64,000 nucleotides of DNA from Ctena decussata (GCA_963989385.1 OZ022508.1:55467087-55531086); one strand, 5' to 3'. Counted from the first letter of the stretch, positions 32,086 to 42,353 are shown. Notes: a model not told the origin generated them from the letters alone. Numbers and translations are program-made.

Positions 32086-32990
32086 TATCTCCTTGCCTCA
32101 CACCTACTTCTGAGTGGAATTCATCTGTTAAGCCATGTCCTATTTCAATTCTTAAAATATTATCTGTATACTTGTTTTTGACAATATTGTAAAACAGACC
32201 GTTAATTCCTAATCTTTGTAATTTCAGAAACAAGGCTTGATGTAACACAGAGTCAAATGCCTTCCTGAAAGCAACAAAGCAAGTGAATAGTTTTGATTTG
32301 TTCTGTTTGGTATATTTTTCAAAAACGTACGTAGGACAAACATGTGATCAGAGGTTCTTGCTTTCTTCTGAAGCCAATCTGTGTTTTATCAATGATATTA
32401 TTTTCACTAAGATATTCACTTAATCTTGTATTTAATATTGAATTGAAAAGTTTCCCGAGGCAGCTCATTATGGATATACCTCTATAGTTAGAAGGATCAG
32501 ATCTTGCCCCCGATTTATAGATATGATTTAAGTATCCCTTTTCCATTCGTCTGGGTATACACCTAGCTGTAAAACAGTATTAAATATTTTCAACATACAT
32601 GGTAATAATAAGGTTTCCCCATATTTTAGCATTTCATTGGATATACAATCTAATCCAGAAGATTTACCATTTTTTAAGACATGCAGACATATAGATACTT
32701 CATCTTGCGTCATCTTGCGTATTCAGAAAATCAAGTTTACAAAATGATGGACCATTTTCTGTGTTAACCAGTTCTTCCTCTAGTTCTTTTGCTCTATGTT
32801 GAAATTTATAAGGTAATTCATTTAGACTAGAAAAATGGTCGTGCATGTCATCTGGAGATGTCATTAACTCACAAGATTCTCGCTTATTCTCTCTGAGTTC
32901 ATCTAACAGGGACCAATATGCTTTGGGATCATTTTGAAATAAATTATCTAATTTCTCTATGAAATCTGATTTATGCTTTTTACGTTTATT
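32086..32990 (-). pseudogene. LINE reverse transcriptase, partial and frameshifted
   Basis: This is the 5' half of a CR1-like RT read in several frames. It starts with the linker (FIEKLDNLFQNDPKAYWSLLDEL, about 32960-32890). Fingers motifs follow: KNGKSSGLDCISNEMLKYG (about 32670) and IYKSGARSDPSNYRGISIMS (about 32500), then QIGFRRK. Next come the motif A region, FVAFRKAFDSV (about 32260), and EVGVRQGD (about 32090). The alignment ends there, so the YADD motif, thumb and 3' UTR are missing. Motif A has Ala where the family has its first metal-binding Asp. At least one internal frameshift and one in-frame stop are present, so it is dead. Confidence 0.88.
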
Positions 32991-33530
32991 TAAGAAATGA
33001 ATGTTATTTTTTTAACGTTTACTGAAGTATAAACTACATCGGGTCACGAGCAAAGTAAGTGAACCCCGAAGGGGTTTACGTAAACTTTGCTCGTGACCCG
33101 ATGTAGTTTATACTTCAGTAAACGTTCAAAAAATTACATTCATTCCTTATATTTATATTATTAAACGATGTTTTTGATCAATAAAAAAATAAACAAAAAT
33201 AAGAAATACATATATAAGAATCGTTTTAAAAACATTACCGGCCGAATTTTGCAATAGTTTGGAACAGCCGCATTGTCACTGCCTACCAGTAAATTCCACC
33301 TCCTGTTGTAGATTGCACGTGCAAGTAGGCGTAGCGAGCTGTCACTCAATGTTTACTAGCCATTCAAGTACATGGCATGTTGAAGATTGCACGTGCTATT
33401 TAGTGGGTTGAGCTGTCACTCTGAAGCGCGTGACACAATGTAATTATTGACTTGTAAAAACATTGACTCCCGCATCACTTAATTGGGTTTACAGAGAGCT
33501 TTGCAGTGATAATGTAAATATATTTGCATA
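32990..33530. mobile_element. Insertion in LINE ORF2 containing palindromic element P2, copy 2
   Basis: The LINE frame is continuous on both sides (RKVYSKLCK on the right, KRKKHKSDFIEKL on the left) but broken here by about 540 bp. The palindrome 33006-33132 has 42-bp perfect arms (33014-33055 and 33084-33125) and centre GAACCCCGAAGGGGTTTACG. To its right is a diverged direct repeat of TGTAGATTGCACGTGC...GAGCTGTCACTC (33305 and 33380). The exact outer ends are not fixed. Confidence 0.75.
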
Positions 33531-33661
33531 ATTTGCTATAAACTTTTCTTAATTTATAAAAACTTCCTCTTATTGCAGGATCAGTTGGGTACTTGGCAAA
33601 CAACTTTCCTTTGTGATCTAAAGTCTTTCGCATTTTAATCAAATCCAGATCAAACCATTTC

Positions 33662-34801
33662 TTATTTTTTTTTTATAGTTCTACCCTTTGCAGCTTTCTT
33701 TTTCTTTAAAGAATTATTAGCCGCTGAAATGATAATATTTGAAAAATCAGCCACAATATTATTTATATCGGATTTATCATTAATCTGAGTCTCGATGACA
33801 TATTTTAGCTTAGTGATTATCTCTTCACTCCGTAACGATTCTGTAAAAAGTTGCGGGGAAACTTTTTCCCACTTAAACTGCTCTGGAAAACTTAATGTAC
33901 ATCTTCTAATCTCATTTGGACAAAAGTTTGCTATCATTCTTACAGAAATTTTTGAATGGCCTGATAATCGTAAAATAGGGTCATCGACATGAAAATATAT
34001 GTTTCGCATCTTTTCCTTTGACATTAAGCAATAATCTATAACACTATTTCCATTGTACTGGTAAGATGTAAATTTACCCATAAAGTCCCCAAATGTTCGT
34101 CCATTTAGGATTCTCAGTCTACTAGATATACACATATCTAATAACTCTTTACCTCTCGTACAAACTTTACTGTCTTTACTTTTTCTACAAATAATATCAT
34201 TATCAATAACATAGTCCTCATTTAAAGGTAAAAAATTATCATCTAAAATAAAATCAAGTTCTGATCCGGTTCTTGCATTGATGTCCCCAAGTATGATGAC
34301 AGAGCCTTTAGAATTATACCCTAAAATATCATTTTCAAGTAATTCTAGAAAATCAATATTCTGATCAATATAGTACGATGAATATTGTGGAGGGATGTAT
34401 GCAAAACATAAATATACATCTGTTTTAAAGCCAAAAAAGTTCTTATCTAACATTAACCATTGATATTCAGAGCATGTAAGAGGGAGATATTTTACACCTT
34501 TTCTCAGATTTTTTCTTATTAATATACCTAAGCCACCATATGTTTGTTTTCCTTTACTGGATTTTCGTTCAACACAGTGTAAAAAGGAGTCCTCAAAACC
34601 ACACTTACTCATATCACATTTTACTTCGGCTAGTCCAATTATATCATTCTTATTTATGCTTTCTAAAAATTGATTGTCTTTAGTTTTATCCACCTGCTTT
34701 GAGATGAGTTTATTAACGTTCCAGTAGCCAATACTAATAGATTGTTGCTTCATTAGTTGTATCCGCCTCTCCAATAACCATTCATAGGCCTTTATCTCCA
34801 T
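33662..34801 (-). CDS. LINE ORF2 N-terminal AP endonuclease (EEP domain)
   Basis: An open 379-codon frame. The endonuclease nicks target DNA to prime reverse transcription. Visible motifs are WNVNKL (about residue 27), GLAEVKCD with catalytic Glu (about 59), GDINARTG (mid-protein), SVIDYCLMS (Asp) and a terminal LSGHSKI block, where the usual Asp of S-D-H is Gly. The Lys-rich C-terminal end (KKKKAAKGRTIKKK) runs into a stop. The linker to the RT continues beyond it (WFDLDLIKMRKT), so the stop is probably a mutation. The ATG overlaps the ORF1 stop by 10 nt, as in elements that couple ORF1 termination to ORF2 initiation. Confidence 0.9.
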   Translation of the reverse strand: MEIKAYEWLLERRIQLMKQQSISIGYWNVNKLISKQVDKTKDNQFLESINKNDIIGLAEVKCDMSKCGFEDSFLHCVERKSSKGKQTYGGLGILIRKNLRKGVKYLPLTCSEYQWLMLDKNFFGFKTDVYLCFAYIPPQYSSYYIDQNIDFLELLENDILGYNSKGSVIILGDINARTGSELDFILDDNFLPLNEDYVIDNDIICRKSKDSKVCTRGKELLDMCISSRLRILNGRTFGDFMGKFTSYQYNGNSVIDYCLMSKEKMRNIYFHVDDPILRLSGHSKISVRMIANFCPNEIRRCTLSFPEQFKWEKVSPQLFTESLRSEEIITKLKYVIETQINDKSDINNIVADFSNIIISAANNSLKKKKAAKGRTIKKK

Positions 34802-36024
34802 TGACCGCCATTTCTGTTGCCGCCATTCCTGTTGCCACCGTATCTGTAACCTCGGTTTCTGTAGCCATAGTTTCCATTTTGTCTATCAACCGATTGTCCT
34901 GTTGATTCTCCCAGAACCTTATAGATGGCAGATTTCAGATTCGCACCCAGCTTCGTTGTTCCCAACCGTGAAAGTGAAAGATGTTTCCCGTCTTGACCCA
35001 GTACTCCTCTTGCATGTTGACCCCGGTAGAACAGGTTACCATTGTCACATAGAAAAACGTTTCTCATGTCCCCTAGCTTATCTTGTAAGAGAACATTCAG
35101 CTTGTGATCTTCCGATTAATCGCCTCCTCTGCACGTGGTATTCCCATAGATACGATGACCTTTGAATCTTTTGATTTCTTTTGGATGTCACCGCATAATT
35201 TACTGAGCCTCTCTGAGCAATGTTCTGGGGTTTCGTCTGTTATATCATTTTCAAATAAGTGTAGTACAATGGCATCAGCTTTTTCCCATTAGTTTCCATT
35301 GAGTCTACATATTCTTGTCCTTCCTTCAAGGTATACCTGATCTCTTTTTCTACCTCCACTTTATGGTTTGACAGCATACTGGTGCTAATATATTTAAGGT
35401 TCGAGGTCCCCATAAGCACCACTTTCTTCTTATCTGGTATCTTTTCGACGTCTATGACTTCTTCAGTCGTTGGATTTTGTTTCAGAGTAGAATCTTTTGC
35501 ATGTTTATTTTTCTTGTCTACATCGTCTTTGGTCTTTGTGTTAACTTGAACATTGTCCTTATCAATACAACTTCTGATGATGCCTCTGTCATTTTGATGA
35601 ATAAGAGCATCGTCCTCTCTAGATGCACGGAGTTTCCAGGCGAGCACTTCGTCTTGTAGTTTCAGCATCTCTGAGTTATGTTTCTTTGCATTTTCTTCAA
35701 GTTCCAAGATTACATCATTCTTCAATTTGAGCCTCTTTTCCAGTGATTCTACATCTTGCTGAATAATGCCTAGCTGTGTGTGTGTTGACTCATACTTCTG
35801 ACTTAATACCGCCATTGATCCTTGGGCTTTAGAGAACTCAATTTCTTAGTTAAGATTCAGATCAAAGCATTTTTGTTTTAATTTTTCTGCTTCTTTCTTG
35901 AGATCCTGAACCTTTGACTGAAGTGTTTGACAATTACATTTCATATTCTCAGGAACTGTTGCTACCTTCTGTTTCTGTGCTTTTAAGGAGTCTCTCTCCT
36001 GTGTTAGCTTCCTAATCTGATTTT
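34792..36024 (-). pseudogene. LINE ORF1, C-terminal part: coiled coil plus SGNH esterase, broken
   Basis: One frame runs from about 36478 to 35240 with TAA stops near 36024 and 35846. The upstream part is rich in heptads (QERDSLKAQKQK, LQSKVQDLKKEAEKLKQK, VESLEKRLKLKND) and predicts a coiled coil. It leads into an SGNH-type fold: VVLMGTSNLKYIS (nucleophile block), AIVLHLFENDIT (Asn block, after a shift near 35275) and DGKHLSLSRLGTTKLGANLK (Asp/His block, after a shift near 35090). Esterase and PHD domains are known in CR1-like ORF1 proteins. The end is Gly/Asn/Arg-rich (NRNGGNRNGGQWR) and may bind RNA. Two shifts and two stops mean it is inactive. Confidence 0.85.
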
Positions 36025-36600
36025 GTTAATCTGTTGTTTGATTCTGTGTCTTCGCAAAATTGTCGACCGCATTCACGAAGGTATTTTCCAATTTCTGCAC
36101 TGTCCCATCTTGAAACTCTCTAAGGCATTTGTTAATAGACGTAAAAGACTCTGGTGTCTGTGTCTCTTTATCATCATGAATTGTAATAGGTGTCCTGGCA
36201 TCGTCCGTATGGTCCTGCTGTATACATTTGTCCGACATTCCCTGTACTATCTTACAGTCTGCTTGTGCTGCCATGTCTCTGCTCTCTGTTACACATTGTA
36301 TACCCATATCCACATTGTTCTTCACCGAACTGGTATTCAAATCTGTTCCCTTATTCTGCTTCTGACATGTCTCCTCTGCTCTCGACAGTACCATCAATGT
36401 GTCAAATTTTATGCTAAAATCCTTGTCGATATCTGAACATCTTTCACACGTATACTTTCTATGAGACACCTCATACATGTAAAGCTGGTATGGCGGCAGT
36501 TTTGAACATATATAGTGGAACCAGATCTTACAATCATCACACTGAATGCCGTCATCTGAAACAAGATTTCCGCAGCAACCGCAATTATAATCTTTTGCTG
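36025..36600 (-). pseudogene. LINE ORF1, middle part: PHD finger and linker
   Basis: In the frame entered just after the RNase H region, 36597-36440 encodes a PHD-type zinc finger. It has CGCCGNLVSDDGIQCDDC, then WFHYIC, then YTCERC (Cys4-His-Cys3 spacing), with the typical DG and WFHY words. A hydrophilic linker follows (DIDKDFSIKFDT...AAQADCKIVQG). The frame differs from that of the RNase H domain, and the change falls in or near a run of four A at about 36595-36610. The likely cause is one inserted or deleted base. Confidence 0.8.
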
Positions 36601-37266
36601 CATAACATCACTCATCCTCGACTCCTTCGCCTGTAGAATGTCGCTTCTCCTTGATTGGCTGACTGATTTCCTTTCGACCACAACCGCTATCTCTGTATCA
36701 TTCTGTGCAGTTTGCCAGTAGCAACATTCTGATGCAATACCCACCTTCGCAAATTCATCCGCAATGATATTTCCTGCAACATCTGTATGGCCCTCAACCC
36801 AGTGCCAGTTCACATTCACCTGATTTGAGGCCCGGTCAATTGTTTGCCATAAATCTTTATTAAGGACATCAGTTTTCTGTTTAGTTTTCCAGCCATTCAT
36901 TTTCCATTGGAGAATCCATTTGGTTATTCCCTCCTTTACATATTTACTATCTGTACTGATACTCATAGTGCTGATTCTGATTTGCTTTGCCTGTCCTAAT
37001 GCAATGACCGCTGCCGTTAATTCCGCTCTGTTATTTGTCTGTTTGCCGCCAATAAGGTACTCGCTTGTATTCATAGGATGATACTCACCCCAGTAAACTC
37101 CACATCCTCCCTGGGGGTTTTGTTGACCGTTGTTTCGGCAAGCACCGTCCACAAAAACATCAGGTTCAACGGAATCCGTCATGTTGTTTTGTTTTTTGAC
37201 AGTTCGTGTATACAGTTCTTCAATGAAATTTCGGTTATGGCTGATTCCTCGATAATCAAATGTCAC
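36409..37266 (-). CDS. LINE ORF1, N-terminal RNase H1-type domain
   Basis: A 285-codon frame whose residues 36-175 form a complete RNase HI domain, which cuts RNA in RNA:DNA hybrids. Catalytic residues are all present: D40 (VFVDGAC), E82 (NNRAELTAA), D106 (ISTDSKYV) and D170 (GNIIADEFA), with H160 in the EGHTD loop. The Trp- and Lys-rich segment WILQWKMNGWKTKQK (118-132) matches the handle region of cellular RNase H1 rather than the shorter retroviral type. After about residue 220 the frame slips off the PHD frame. ATG codons at residues 1 and 29 are both possible starts. It lies upstream of PHD, coiled coil, esterase and ORF2, an unusual place for RNase H. Confidence 0.9.
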   Translation of the reverse strand: MTFDYRGISHNRNFIEELYTRTVKKQNNMTDSVEPDVFVDGACRNNGQQNPQGGCGVYWGEYHPMNTSEYLIGGKQTNNRAELTAAVIALGQAKQIRISTMSISTDSKYVKEGITKWILQWKMNGWKTKQKTDVLNKDLWQTIDRASNQVNVNWHWVEGHTDVAGNIIADEFAKVGIASECCYWQTAQNDTEIAVVVERKSVSQSRRSDILQAKESRMSDVMQQKIIIAVAAEILFQMTAFSVMIVRSGSTIYVQNCRHTSFTCMRCLIESIRVKDVQISTRILA

Positions 37267-37299
37267 AGGTATTTAGGTAGACTCATTCCTCACCTGACC

Positions 37300-38855
37300 A
37301 TATAATTCATTTGACGATCACGGGTCTATAGACTTAGAATTATTTAAAAATACATAATTTTCTTATCAGCTGTTTAAATTTCAATGTTTACGTCGTAACG
37401 TCACTTACGGTACATTACAGCCTCAAAATAAATAATTGGATTCAGCTGTACTTTGTATTTTTACCACGTATTACATAACAACCTCAAAGTAAGCGGAAGT
37501 TAGTAGGATGAACATATGTCGTCTGTATTAAAAAAAATGATTGAAGTCACAATACAGAAAGTCGTCGCAAACTCTGCTTTTCCGAAGCCAAAGAACAAAG
37601 CAGTCGGCGACAAATCAAAATTTAGTAAACTAGCATTATTATTTGACTGTTCTGCCTACAAAATTGGGTTCGGGTGTACATTGTATTTTTACCATAAATT
37701 AGTAGCCCATGGCGATGTCCGGTGATTAGATCCTTTTGAACATGAAAATTTATAAACTTCAACAGGCTGCGTATGTAAAATAGGGCAGTGCCACTCTTTA
37801 TCTTGCCTGACGCAACGTCGACAAAAGCGGACAGGTTATTATTACTTAGGGCCTGGAGGTTGAAACCTCCAGCCCACACGAAGAACATGTTAACCTCGAG
37901 AGCTGATCTCTGAGGAGCGCCCTCCTCCGAGATGGCTCAGCTTCAGAACCTCTTAATTATTGAAGGTAACACGACGGACCGAGATACTAAAGTATCCCGG
38001 CGTGATGAGAATTCGCCGGTATAAGGAATTCTTCTCCTATACCATTTTATTAAATCAGCAATCAAACAATAGCTTTACTCACCTGGTCCCTATTTAACCC
38101 TGAATAAATCTTCAAAAAATAGACATTTTTCCTTTCAAAATACGCATGTAGATTGTAAACAAAAATGGCCACCGACCACGTGTTAGCTGTCAGTGACGTG
38201 ATATATTTTCGCCGATGTCATCATTAACTATATATGGTCGATGTACCTGTTTTCGGGGTGCTCCAGAATTCGGGTGTTCTAATAGATTATACCTCTCCTT
38301 TTGCCGAGGACGTCTACTGACGATTACTTTTGCAAATAGAAGTTGAATCAGCGTGTTTTATCATACACTAATTGACGCGCGAGAGCACGTTAGTTTTGAC
38401 GTCATCTATGACGTCTTCGTTGGTGACCGGGGAAGTGGCCATATTGGAGACACTTCAAAGTTTATGGAAAGTACCGGCGAACATGACACGGCGATTAATT
38501 CAATTATGAATTTTTTTCTGAAAATTCAATGACCGTTTCTACATGCTAAAGAACTGCAGGTCTCCCGAAGGCAGTTGCTATCAGAAGCATATGCAGCTTA
38601 TGTAGGCGAGTTCTTTAACGAACCCCGTAAACTGGGGCAGTTTCGGAGAGCAGATTCAGTTGAGCATCTGTTTAGATTTGATCAAGTTTGTAAACATGGA
38701 GACTTGCGGGCATGAAATGTAAGTCACATATTACTTAACACGTATTTTTGTATCCACACAGACTATCAGTTTGTGATCTTTGTTTATCACACAGTTTTTA
38801 TGTTGCGAATAAACGTTTATACCCCGAAAACTGGTGCAACCATCATACTGATTAA
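37300..38855. other. Unassigned sequence between LINE and MITE
   Basis: Includes a TTAA-MITE fragment at 37411-37490 (ATTCAGCTGTACTTTGTATTTTTACCACG), and hairpins CTGGAGGTT/AACCTCCAG (about 37853-37873) and GATCTCTGAGGAG/CTCCTCCGAGAT (about 37906-37935). A frame at 37516-37725 (Lys-rich, MSSVLKKMIEVTIQKVV...) has no known family. CRE palindromes occur at about 38397. Confidence 0.4.
38390..38720 (+). promoter_or_regulatory. Possible host promoter/first exon
   Basis: TGACGTCA (about 38397) and TGACGTCT (about 38408) are followed by a CpG-richer stretch. Then comes ATGGAGACTTGCGGGCATG-AAAT at about 38696, ending in GTAAGT, a consensus splice donor. The open part (METCGHE) is only a few codons, so this is a guess about an exon boundary. 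No matching downstream exon was found. Confidence 0.15.
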
Positions 38856-40078
38856 AGGCCCCATTGCTCTATCAGCATGAACTATTTTATCATGAGGTAT
38901 CGCTGCAAACTTCTCACTACAGTTTCGCCATTGGTTATTGTCGTGATTGGCCAGCTTTGAAAAATAAAAACGTCCTTGAGTTTACCATAAAAATAATTTG
39001 AAAAAATAACTACTCTCTTGTTGAGGCACTCCAGCAAGTGGTTTTTAGTGGAATTTTTTCTTTAAAGATGCTTAATTATCAAAATTTTAGGTTTAACATA
39101 CCCAAAATCATTTCTCGTAGCTAAATACTGACTTGCAGCATATTGCATGACCTCTTTTGTCTATTTTTATCATTTTTTTGTTTGGAGGTGGGTTTTCCAA
39201 TAGTAAAAATATTCCTTCTGGTTTCCAGCCTTTGATGAGGTTAATTTTAATTTTAATTAAGCTGGGAACCACCCATTATGACATCATAACAACAGAAATG
39301 ATGTCATCACTAATCACCTGATCTGTTTTGGAATATGATCATTTCAGCAAAGGGTTGCTTGCAGTGTCAGCTATACTTATGCATCTTTATATTAGCCTAA
39401 ATTCTTCTGAGCTGATTTCATGTTAATTATATATGAAATGGTAATTTTCAAGAACGTGCTTGAAACATGCCACCCCTACAGCAATCATGGGTATCTTGAG
39501 GCCGCCATTATGAAACTGATAAAAATACATTGCAAGAGATTACTTTCCAAGCTTGAGAGCATGCCAATGATTTTCAAAAACTCTACTGGACAAATCTGAC
39601 TACGAGAAATGGTAGTAAACTGAACCATGTAAGTGGAATTTGCTGTTTCTTTATACTTTAAATATAAACTTCGAAAAACCACTTGCTGGAGTGCCTCAAC
39701 AAGAGAGTAGGTCATTTTAAATGCCTACTAAAACATTCGATATCACAAGCTTTATTTCATGGTAAAAACACAAGGTACAGGAGATAAAAATACAAGGCAC
39801 AGGCATTTCACAGTTGATAAAAATACAACGTACAAAAACGTTAAGCAAGGATCCCATTGATTGTGCCGCAGTTGCATTATTTCATTTTTTAACGGGGAAC
39901 CAAAGACGAAAACCGTATTTTTATGGAGAGACATCATTTTTCAAAAAACTTTTTGGCCAGATATATGATACAAAGAAGCACATCAACCGACATATTTTTA
40001 TTAAATTCTGAATGCTGTACAGGTTTCATAATGATTTGTATTTTGAAGAATTTTACTACAGGTAGGACTATGGAGACT
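38856..40078 (-). mobile_element. piggyBac-like MITE, copy D, interrupted
   Basis: TTAA at 38852-38855 and 40079-40082. Left end AGGCCCCATTGCTCTATCAGC, right end ATAGGACTA-TGGAGACT in inverse. It is about 526 bp without the nested 695-bp element at 39013-39707. Internal words match copies A-C (TACAGTTTCGCCATTGG, GGTAAAAACACAAGGTACAGG). An extra local duplication of GATAAAAATACAA(G/C)G lies near 39780-39830. Confidence 0.85.
39013..39707. mobile_element. TA-flanked MITE with 34-bp TIRs (Tc1/mariner-like)
   Basis: Perfect TIRs 39013-39046 and 39674-39707 start CTCTCTTGTTGAGGCACTCC and are flanked by TA (39011-39012, 39708-39709). The insertion splits the host MITE and is therefore the younger event. 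The interior is AT-rich and non-coding. It contains a GTTTAACATACCC...GCTTGAAACATGCC stretch without other repeats. Confidence 0.9.
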
Positions 40079-40082
40079 TTAA

Positions 40083-41262
40083 CAAAATTACTGTTACATG
40101 AGGTTTGTAAACATTATCACACGACAAGATATGATATTGAAACATTCATAGGCATCTGTACAGGGGCACAAGTGTATTTGACTGAAATTTAGCAAATGTT
40201 CAGCAGATGTTTGGATATTATAGAGAAAAAAATCATAATCTGAATGTACAATATTATTTCATTACAAAAAATAAATCAAGCTTGAGGTTTACAGCATGGT
40301 GTACTTAGAACCCGAAATAGCACATAACTTTATAAAATTGTAATATACATTCAGATTTATGTTGAGATATTTGCAGATGAAGTGAAGAAATATTGAATTA
40401 ACAGAATTTTGCAATATTTAATTCCTTTATAAGCACCCCTACATTTTGTGACATAACCTTTTTTAACAGTATACTTGTGACGTTATCGAGCAGGACCACG
40501 TGCTAACTGTCAAACATACTTGAGGACGACGAAAGTTGAGCGAGTTGTAATCACTAACAACAGGTTTATTTTGATGATAATGCTGATGGAACGTTGGGAT
40601 TAAGCAAAATGTATAAAAACAGAGTGCAGTATAAAGTGTCTATGATTAATCTCCAAACTGTAACCCCCGTTTAGGTCCAAAATATTTTCCGCGAGAAGGC
40701 TTCGTGTTTACAAACATTTATCACGTGTTGGCCACGAGAAACGCATGGATGGCAAACAAAAATGTACAGTGGCCCAACGATAATGTGTTATTGACAAACA
40801 TTGGTGTAAACATAGCACGCACCATTGAAAGGGGTGACAGGTATTTACCTGTAGTAAGTTAGGACGCCTGACCATATTATAATGGTTAAACTGCCACAGA
40901 AGAAATCACGAATCAAATTAGCTCAGTGGACCAGATTACCAACGTCTAGCTTTGTCTACGGTCGTAGGTTCGAATCAGACATGTATCTTTTTTGTGCTTG
41001 TTTGATATTGTAGCTTTTTTCCTAATCAGGTTTGCATGCTTAGCATGAGGCTGAAATTTCTCAGGATCCTCAGGTAAGTTACAAAATCGTATTACAAAAA
41101 AAAATGCTGTCATTTCACTTTCAATTAGATCGTCATAAAGGCAACATCATCGAGTTCTGTAGAAAATGAGACAAGAAATTATCTTAATTATTCAAATGAT
41201 TAAAAAAAATACATGTACTCTACAAGTTTTTGAGGTTATTATTTTTCTAGGTTCTAAATACC
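40083..41262. other. Unassigned sequence
   Basis: About 1.2 kb, AT-rich, without a supportable gene or a repeat I can match in this window. Confidence 0.4.
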
Positions 41263-41264
41263 TA

Positions 41265-41375
41265 CCCACTAGGCACACGACGTTGAAACAATGTCGTCCC
41301 CAAGTTGATTCAACGTGGACGCATCGTTGATTCAGCGTTAGTTCAATGTTAATTCAACATGATGTGGCTGCTGGG
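41265..41375. mobile_element. 111-bp TIR element (CCCACTAGGCAC...GGCTGCTGGG)
   Basis: The ends CCCACTAGGCACAC and CCCAGCAGCCACAT (inverse) pair and are flanked by TA on both sides (41263-41264 and 41376-41377). The inside is made of repeated (A/G)TTGAATCAACG-type words on both strands. Small MITEs with this kind of end are widespread in animals. Confidence 0.7.
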
Positions 41376-41963
41376 TAATCTTATTTTTTCGCAATTGATG
41401 TTGAGATCCGGCACTTTCGAAATACTGTGTGACTGAACGATAGAAAATAAAACTGACAAAGAAAAATGATAATACAAAATAGAAAAAAAGAACAAGAATA
41501 AAAATAGCAGCGAAACAATATTAAATACGCAGGAAGTAAGAACTTTTGAGAAAAAAGTCTTAGAAAAATAATGTTCGAACTCGCATTAAACTGCTTTATG
41601 GCCAAAACAATTCGCTTCTGCTGCCATTAACCCACTCAACCACGGACGAACTGTTTCAATAATGTAAGAAAGTATTGCCAAACCTGAGGATAATTGCCCG
41701 GGGCTAGTCACAAACTGTTTTACCTGTTATCCTTAAATGGGCATGCTAGATTATTTGCGCGGGAAACAAATTATCTTTGGGCGACAGTAAGATTCAATGC
41801 TACCGGCGAAATCACATCACCGCCGAATTTTCATCCTTCCGCGATATCTGCAATTTGTCTCTGGTCCACTTGGACATCGTCAAAAGGTGATAACAATATC
41901 CGTGAAATTTTAGTGAGGCAATTTTAATGCATACTCATAACACATTTACTCACTGAAGATGTG

Positions 41964-42230
41964 CCGGGCCGCGTCGCGCAGTCGGTAGGGCACCTGACTC
42001 GTAAGTCAGAGGTTCTGGGTTCGATACCCGGTCCGGCCACATACTTTCGTTTCTCCTTCCGCTGATTCAAGAAGGGTAGTTGTCAAGTTACTGGCGAAAG
42101 TATGTGCACTTAGTACTGGTTAACCGCTTAGGAGGTCTAAGCCTGCCCAGGAACAGTGTGTGTAGGTTAACTGACCGTCCCGACATGACCGTAGCTGTTT
42201 ACCGTGGACGTAAAGCAAAAAATCAATCAA
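41964..42230 (+). mobile_element. SINE-T copy 1 (tRNA-derived)
   Basis: Bounded by the 14-bp duplication TCACTGAAGATGTG (41950-41963 and 42231-42244). The first 76 nt fold as a tRNA: 7-bp acceptor stem GCCGGGC/GTCCGGC, A box CGCAGTCGGTAGGG, anticodon arm CTGAC-TCGTAA-GTCAG, T arm with B box GGTTCGATACC. The anticodon reads CGT (Thr) in the usual register, but the loop is one base short. The body, shared with 52014-52282, begins CATACTTTCGTTTCTCC. It ends ACCGTGGACGTAAAGC plus (AATC)n. Confidence 0.93.
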
Positions 42231-42353
42231 TCACTGAAGATGTGAAATACAAAAATAGGGCATTTGTAAATATTTGGGACTTAGGCCAATGTCGCACTCT
42301 GGTTCTCCAATGTCTCATCAGGGGCCTGGCCCAAAGTTTACAGGTTACATGCT

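Noticed and set aside
36190..36436. Cys-rich plus-strand frames opposite the LINE
   Set aside because: These are antisense shadows of the ORF1 linker and coiled-coil coding on the minus strand.
37516..37725. Lys-rich frame MSSVLKKMIEV... as a first exon
   Set aside because: No clear donor site or family match, and the second half overlaps a TTAA-MITE-like word (TGTACATTGTATTTTTACC).
41963..42039. tRNA gene (Thr-CGT-like fold), also at 52014-52090
   Set aside because: The tRNA-like part is the head of a longer repeated unit with target duplications and an A/T-rich tail, and the anticodon loop is one base short. It is a SINE, not a tRNA gene.
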